In this document: positions 5,581-7,448 of the stretch, piece after piece
How positions within the stretch are numbered: the stretch's first letter is position 1
Layout of the letters: each line of letters begins with the position of its first letter
Assembly (NCBI GenBank): GCA_947631075.1
Contig: CANRJU010000121.1
Span: 1 to 7,448 of the forward strand
Length of the DNA: 7,448 nucleotides
Source of the DNA: an uncultured Lachnospiraceae bacterium
GTDB lineage: Bacteria; Bacillota; Clostridia; Lachnospirales; Lachnospiraceae
Direction: 5' to 3'
Translations under genes and position numbers: made by a program
The notes under the pieces: generated by a model
Seen by the model: only the letters and a program-made list of their open reading frames with translations
What the model was told of the DNA's origin: nothing
Databases searched by the model: none

Positions 5581-7149
5581 ATGAAGATAAGAACAAGGCT
5601 ATTGCTTATTTCTCTGGTTCCTATGGTCGTGACCGCGCTGGTGGTAGCCATTACCTCGCTCTATTTTTCCAGAGGTTACCTGAACGATGAGCAGGAGACT
5701 ATATTGAAGGTGGCGATCGAGGGATATTCGGGCGATGTGAATGCGTTTCAGGATCAGGGCGTGGATATCACCGTTTTTGAGGGCGACACGAGAGCCGAGA
5801 GTTCCATTGACGGCGTTGTCGGCACGAAGGCCAGCGATGTGGTGATTCAGAAGGTGATTAAGGAAGGGCAGGAGTATTTTGACACCGACGTCAATGTACA
5901 GGGAACTGCTTATTATGGATATTACATTCCCACGGACGGGGGGATGCTGTTCGCGGGCAAGCCGCAGACGGTAGTGCAGAAGAATCTGAACTCTCTCATA
6001 GTGTATGTGGTTCTGATCTGCGTTGTATTTGTGGCAGCGTTCGGCGTGCTGGCAGTTATGTTTTCAAGGAGCATGGCGAAGCGGATCATAGGAATCTCTC
6101 AGAGTATCAAGCACATCGCGGACGGAGATCTCTCCTTTGACTATTCAGCCACACAGGTCGGAAAGGATGAGATCGGCGATATGAACTCCGCTACGAAGCT
6201 CATGAGCAAGAATCTGACAGATGTGATTTCCGCCACGGCAGAGATAAGCCAGGAGGTAAATTCTTCCTCCGGCGAGCTGAAGTCCACTTCCGAGTCCACG
6301 CTCACTACGATGAATGAAGTTGCCAGAGCCGTAGAGGAGATTTCCATTGGATTACAGAATCAGAACGACGCCGTGCAGGGAATTGCCACCAGCATCGGAC
6401 GCATCAATGGAGATATGAGCGGTATCAAGTCCTCCGCCATAGAGATTTCCAACTCCTCGGTACAACTGGATACCAGCAGCACCCACATGAAAGAGAAGAT
6501 GGTGAGCATGTCGGAGAGCAACCAGAAGGTAAATGGCAGCATTGAGGGCATTTCCGACCGGATTCAGAATATCAGCGGCGTCATTGAGAGCGTGAAGGGA
6601 ATTGTGTCTGTGATCGGCGATATTTCCGCGCAGACCCAGCTTCTGAGTTTGAACGCTTCCATTGAGGCGGCGAGAGCCGGTGAGGCGGGCCGCGGGTTTG
6701 CCGTGGTGGCCGGATCGGTCAGCGATCTGAGCGAGGACATCTCCCATCAGGTCACGGATATCAGCAATATCATTGCTACGCTGGTACAGGATTTTGACGA
6801 GTGCATCCGCACGATTGAGGAGACTGTGATTGACAGCAAGGAGCAGAAGAAGGATATTGACAGCGTGTTGGTTGAGTTTGAAAAGCTGTCCGCTGAGATT
6901 GCGGAGACCAATTCCAAGGTACAGTTTATCAGCCGTTCCATCGACAAGTCGGTGACGGAGGTTTCCACGATTACCCATGAGGTCAAGGAACTGACGTCCA
7001 TCAGTGAAAATTCCGCTACCAGCGCTGAGGAGGTTACGGCCAGCGTAGAGGAGATCAATACGATGATGAACACCGTTTCGGATACGGCGGAGAGCCTGAA
7101 TGATAAGGCTGTGAAGCTGACCGAGCAGTTGAAAGTATTTAAACTGTAA
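5581..7149 (+). CDS. Methyl-accepting chemotaxis protein with Cache-like extracellular sensor
   Basis: This 522-residue transmembrane receptor signals to the CheA/CheW kinase complex. Layout: transmembrane helix 1 at about 6-29; extracellular domain 30-136; transmembrane helix 2 at 138-161; HAMP domain about 161-213, including GDLSFDY and KDEIGDM; then a long coiled-coil signalling domain to the end. The hairpin tip is at about 351-377 (QTQLLSLNASIEAARAGE, then GRGFAVVA). The sensor of about 105 residues has ITVFEGDTRAESSIDGVVGTKASD, an EGQEYF segment, GTAYYGYYIP and MLFAGKP, resembling single-Cache chemoreceptor sensors of Firmicutes; its ligand is unknown. Just after the tip, the usual E-V-R-x-L-A pattern reads SVSDLS (379-384), a departure from the standard adaptor-contact region. 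There is no C-terminal NWETF-type tether. The start is ATG 5581, with AAGGGGG (5564-5570) 10 nt upstream. It appears monocistronic, with terminators downstream. Confidence 0.93.
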   Translation: MKIRTRLLLISLVPMVVTALVVAITSLYFSRGYLNDEQETILKVAIEGYSGDVNAFQDQGVDITVFEGDTRAESSIDGVVGTKASDVVIQKVIKEGQEYFDTDVNVQGTAYYGYYIPTDGGMLFAGKPQTVVQKNLNSLIVYVVLICVVFVAAFGVLAVMFSRSMAKRIIGISQSIKHIADGDLSFDYSATQVGKDEIGDMNSATKLMSKNLTDVISATAEISQEVNSSSGELKSTSESTLTTMNEVARAVEEISIGLQNQNDAVQGIATSIGRINGDMSGIKSSAIEISNSSVQLDTSSTHMKEKMVSMSESNQKVNGSIEGISDRIQNISGVIESVKGIVSVIGDISAQTQLLSLNASIEAARAGEAGRGFAVVAGSVSDLSEDISHQVTDISNIIATLVQDFDECIRTIEETVIDSKEQKKDIDSVLVEFEKLSAEIAETNSKVQFISRSIDKSVTEVSTITHEVKELTSISENSATSAEEVTASVEEINTMMNTVSDTAESLNDKAVKLTEQLKVFKL

Positions 7150-7161
7150 TGTAGGCTTGAC

Positions 7162-7177
7162 AGTTATAGCTATAACT
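7162..7177. repeat. Perfect 16-bp palindrome after the chemotaxis gene
   Basis: AGTTATAGCTATAACT is a perfect inverted repeat 12 nt after the receptor stop, followed by CAATTTTTG. It could fold as a weak AT-only hairpin (6-bp stem, AGCT loop) before a short T run, or be a dyad protein site. TTGACA overlaps its left edge (7157-7162), but no -10 box follows at proper spacing. Confidence 0.7.
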
Positions 7178-7200
7178 CAATTTTTGAAAAGCATTTTAAA

Positions 7201-7241
7201 GCACCCGGATAGAATGAAGGTATTCCATCTGGGTGTTTTTT
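7201..7241 (+). terminator. Rho-independent terminator of the chemotaxis gene
   Basis: GCACCCGGATAGAAT (7201-7215) pairs with ATTCCATCTGGGTGT (7222-7236) around a 6-nt loop, GAAGGT. The stem has two G-U pairs and one A-C mismatch, and it runs into seven T residues (7236-7242 region, beginning within the stem end). It lies about 50 nt after the receptor stop. Confidence 0.85.
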
Positions 7242-7280
7242 GTGGATAATAATATAAATAAGTATATTAGATAAATATTT

Positions 7281-7313
7281 AAAAGCCCTGGGGATATTCT
7301 CACAGGGCTTTTT
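7281..7313. terminator. Second, probably bidirectional terminator
   Basis: AAAAGCCCTG (7281-7290) pairs perfectly with CAGGGCTTTT (7303-7312) around a 12-nt loop, with a T run on the right and an A run on the left. It can serve as backup for the chemotaxis gene and could stop transcription entering from the right-hand side of the window. Confidence 0.82.
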
Positions 7314-7364
7314 CTGGTGAATAAGCGAAATTCCTCACTTATTTACACTTTTAGATTTACTTAA

Positions 7365-7405
7365 TTTACGACGTAAAACGACCGAATTTTGTGGCGTAAA
7401 GCGAC
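7365..7405. repeat. Short direct and inverted repeats, possible IS21-like element end
   Basis: CGTAAAACGAC (7372-7382) and CGTAAAGCGAC (7395-7405) are direct repeats with one mismatch and a 23-bp period. TTTACG-A-CGTAAA (7365-7377) adds an inverted copy of the core. Multiple short repeats near the ends are a feature of IS21-family insertion sequences, and CGTAAAGCGACA-type strings recall such ends. No transposase is in the window, so the element identity is a guess; plain operator sites are the alternative. Confidence 0.4.
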
Positions 7406-7427
7406 AAAAACTTGTGCTAGACAACAA

Positions 7428-7441
7428 TTGACATCCGGATG
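7428..7441 (+). promoter_or_regulatory. -35-like TTGACA and CATCCGGATG palindrome at the window edge
   Basis: A consensus TTGACA (7428-7433) overlaps a perfect 10-bp palindrome CATCCGGATG (7432-7441). The position of a matching -10 box, near 7451, is outside the window. It may begin a promoter for a gene to the right. Confidence 0.3.
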
Positions 7442-7448
7442 GGAGAGA

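Noticed and set aside
6352..6978. Long minus-strand open frame of 208 codons inside the chemoreceptor gene
   Set aside because: It is an antisense shadow of the repetitive coiled-coil coding sequence, with no ribosome binding site or family resemblance.

Overview
This window looks like chromosomal DNA from a Gram-positive anaerobe of the Clostridia, most likely Lachnospiraceae-like. The clues are strong AAGGAGG-type ribosome binding sites, sigma-A style promoters, U-tailed hairpin terminators and the protein families present. This is inference from style and protein resemblance; no database search was possible. Most genes are moderately GC-rich (4921-4980 is 32/60 G+C), while the stretch from about 310 to 1446 is much more AT-rich (1381-1440 is 13/60), which suggests acquired DNA.

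Layout. (1) Positions 3-320 hold the 3' end of rarA, a replication-associated AAA+ ATPase, on the + strand. (2) Positions 310-1446 are an AT-rich island with a hipBA-type toxin-antitoxin locus. A 30-bp direct repeat contains a good promoter, followed by an intact HipB-like regulator. The HipA-like kinase gene overlaps it by ATGA but has lost its middle and changed frame, so the toxin is almost certainly dead and the regulator is orphaned. (3) Positions 1457-4073 on the - strand hold a two-gene unit: a MalY/PatB-type PLP-dependent C-S lyase/aminotransferase followed by a MATE efflux transporter. A 90-bp array of six 15-bp tandem repeats encodes the last residues of the lyase, fills the gap and runs into the transporter's ribosome binding site. 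(4) Positions 4085-4273 are a divergent control region with two back-to-back promoters and a set of 13-bp repeats in the lyase leader. (5) Positions 4283-5395 hold glf (UDP-galactopyranose mutase) on the + strand, closed by a clear terminator. (6) Positions 5581-7149 hold a methyl-accepting chemotaxis protein with a Cache-like outer sensor, followed by two terminators. (7) Positions 7365-7448 hold short repeated motifs and a -35-like box that may be the edge of an IS21-like insertion sequence whose genes would lie outside the window.

How the genes relate. The window is a set of independent short transcription units rather than one pathway. The lyase and MATE pump are probably co-transcribed; a substrate or product link between them is possible but unproven. 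glf supplies UDP-galactofuranose for surface glycans but stands alone here. I see no convincing new multi-gene system. The most noteworthy items are the broken HipA beside an intact HipB and duplicated promoter/operator, the 15-bp tandem array across the lyase/pump junction, and the repeats in the lyase leader.
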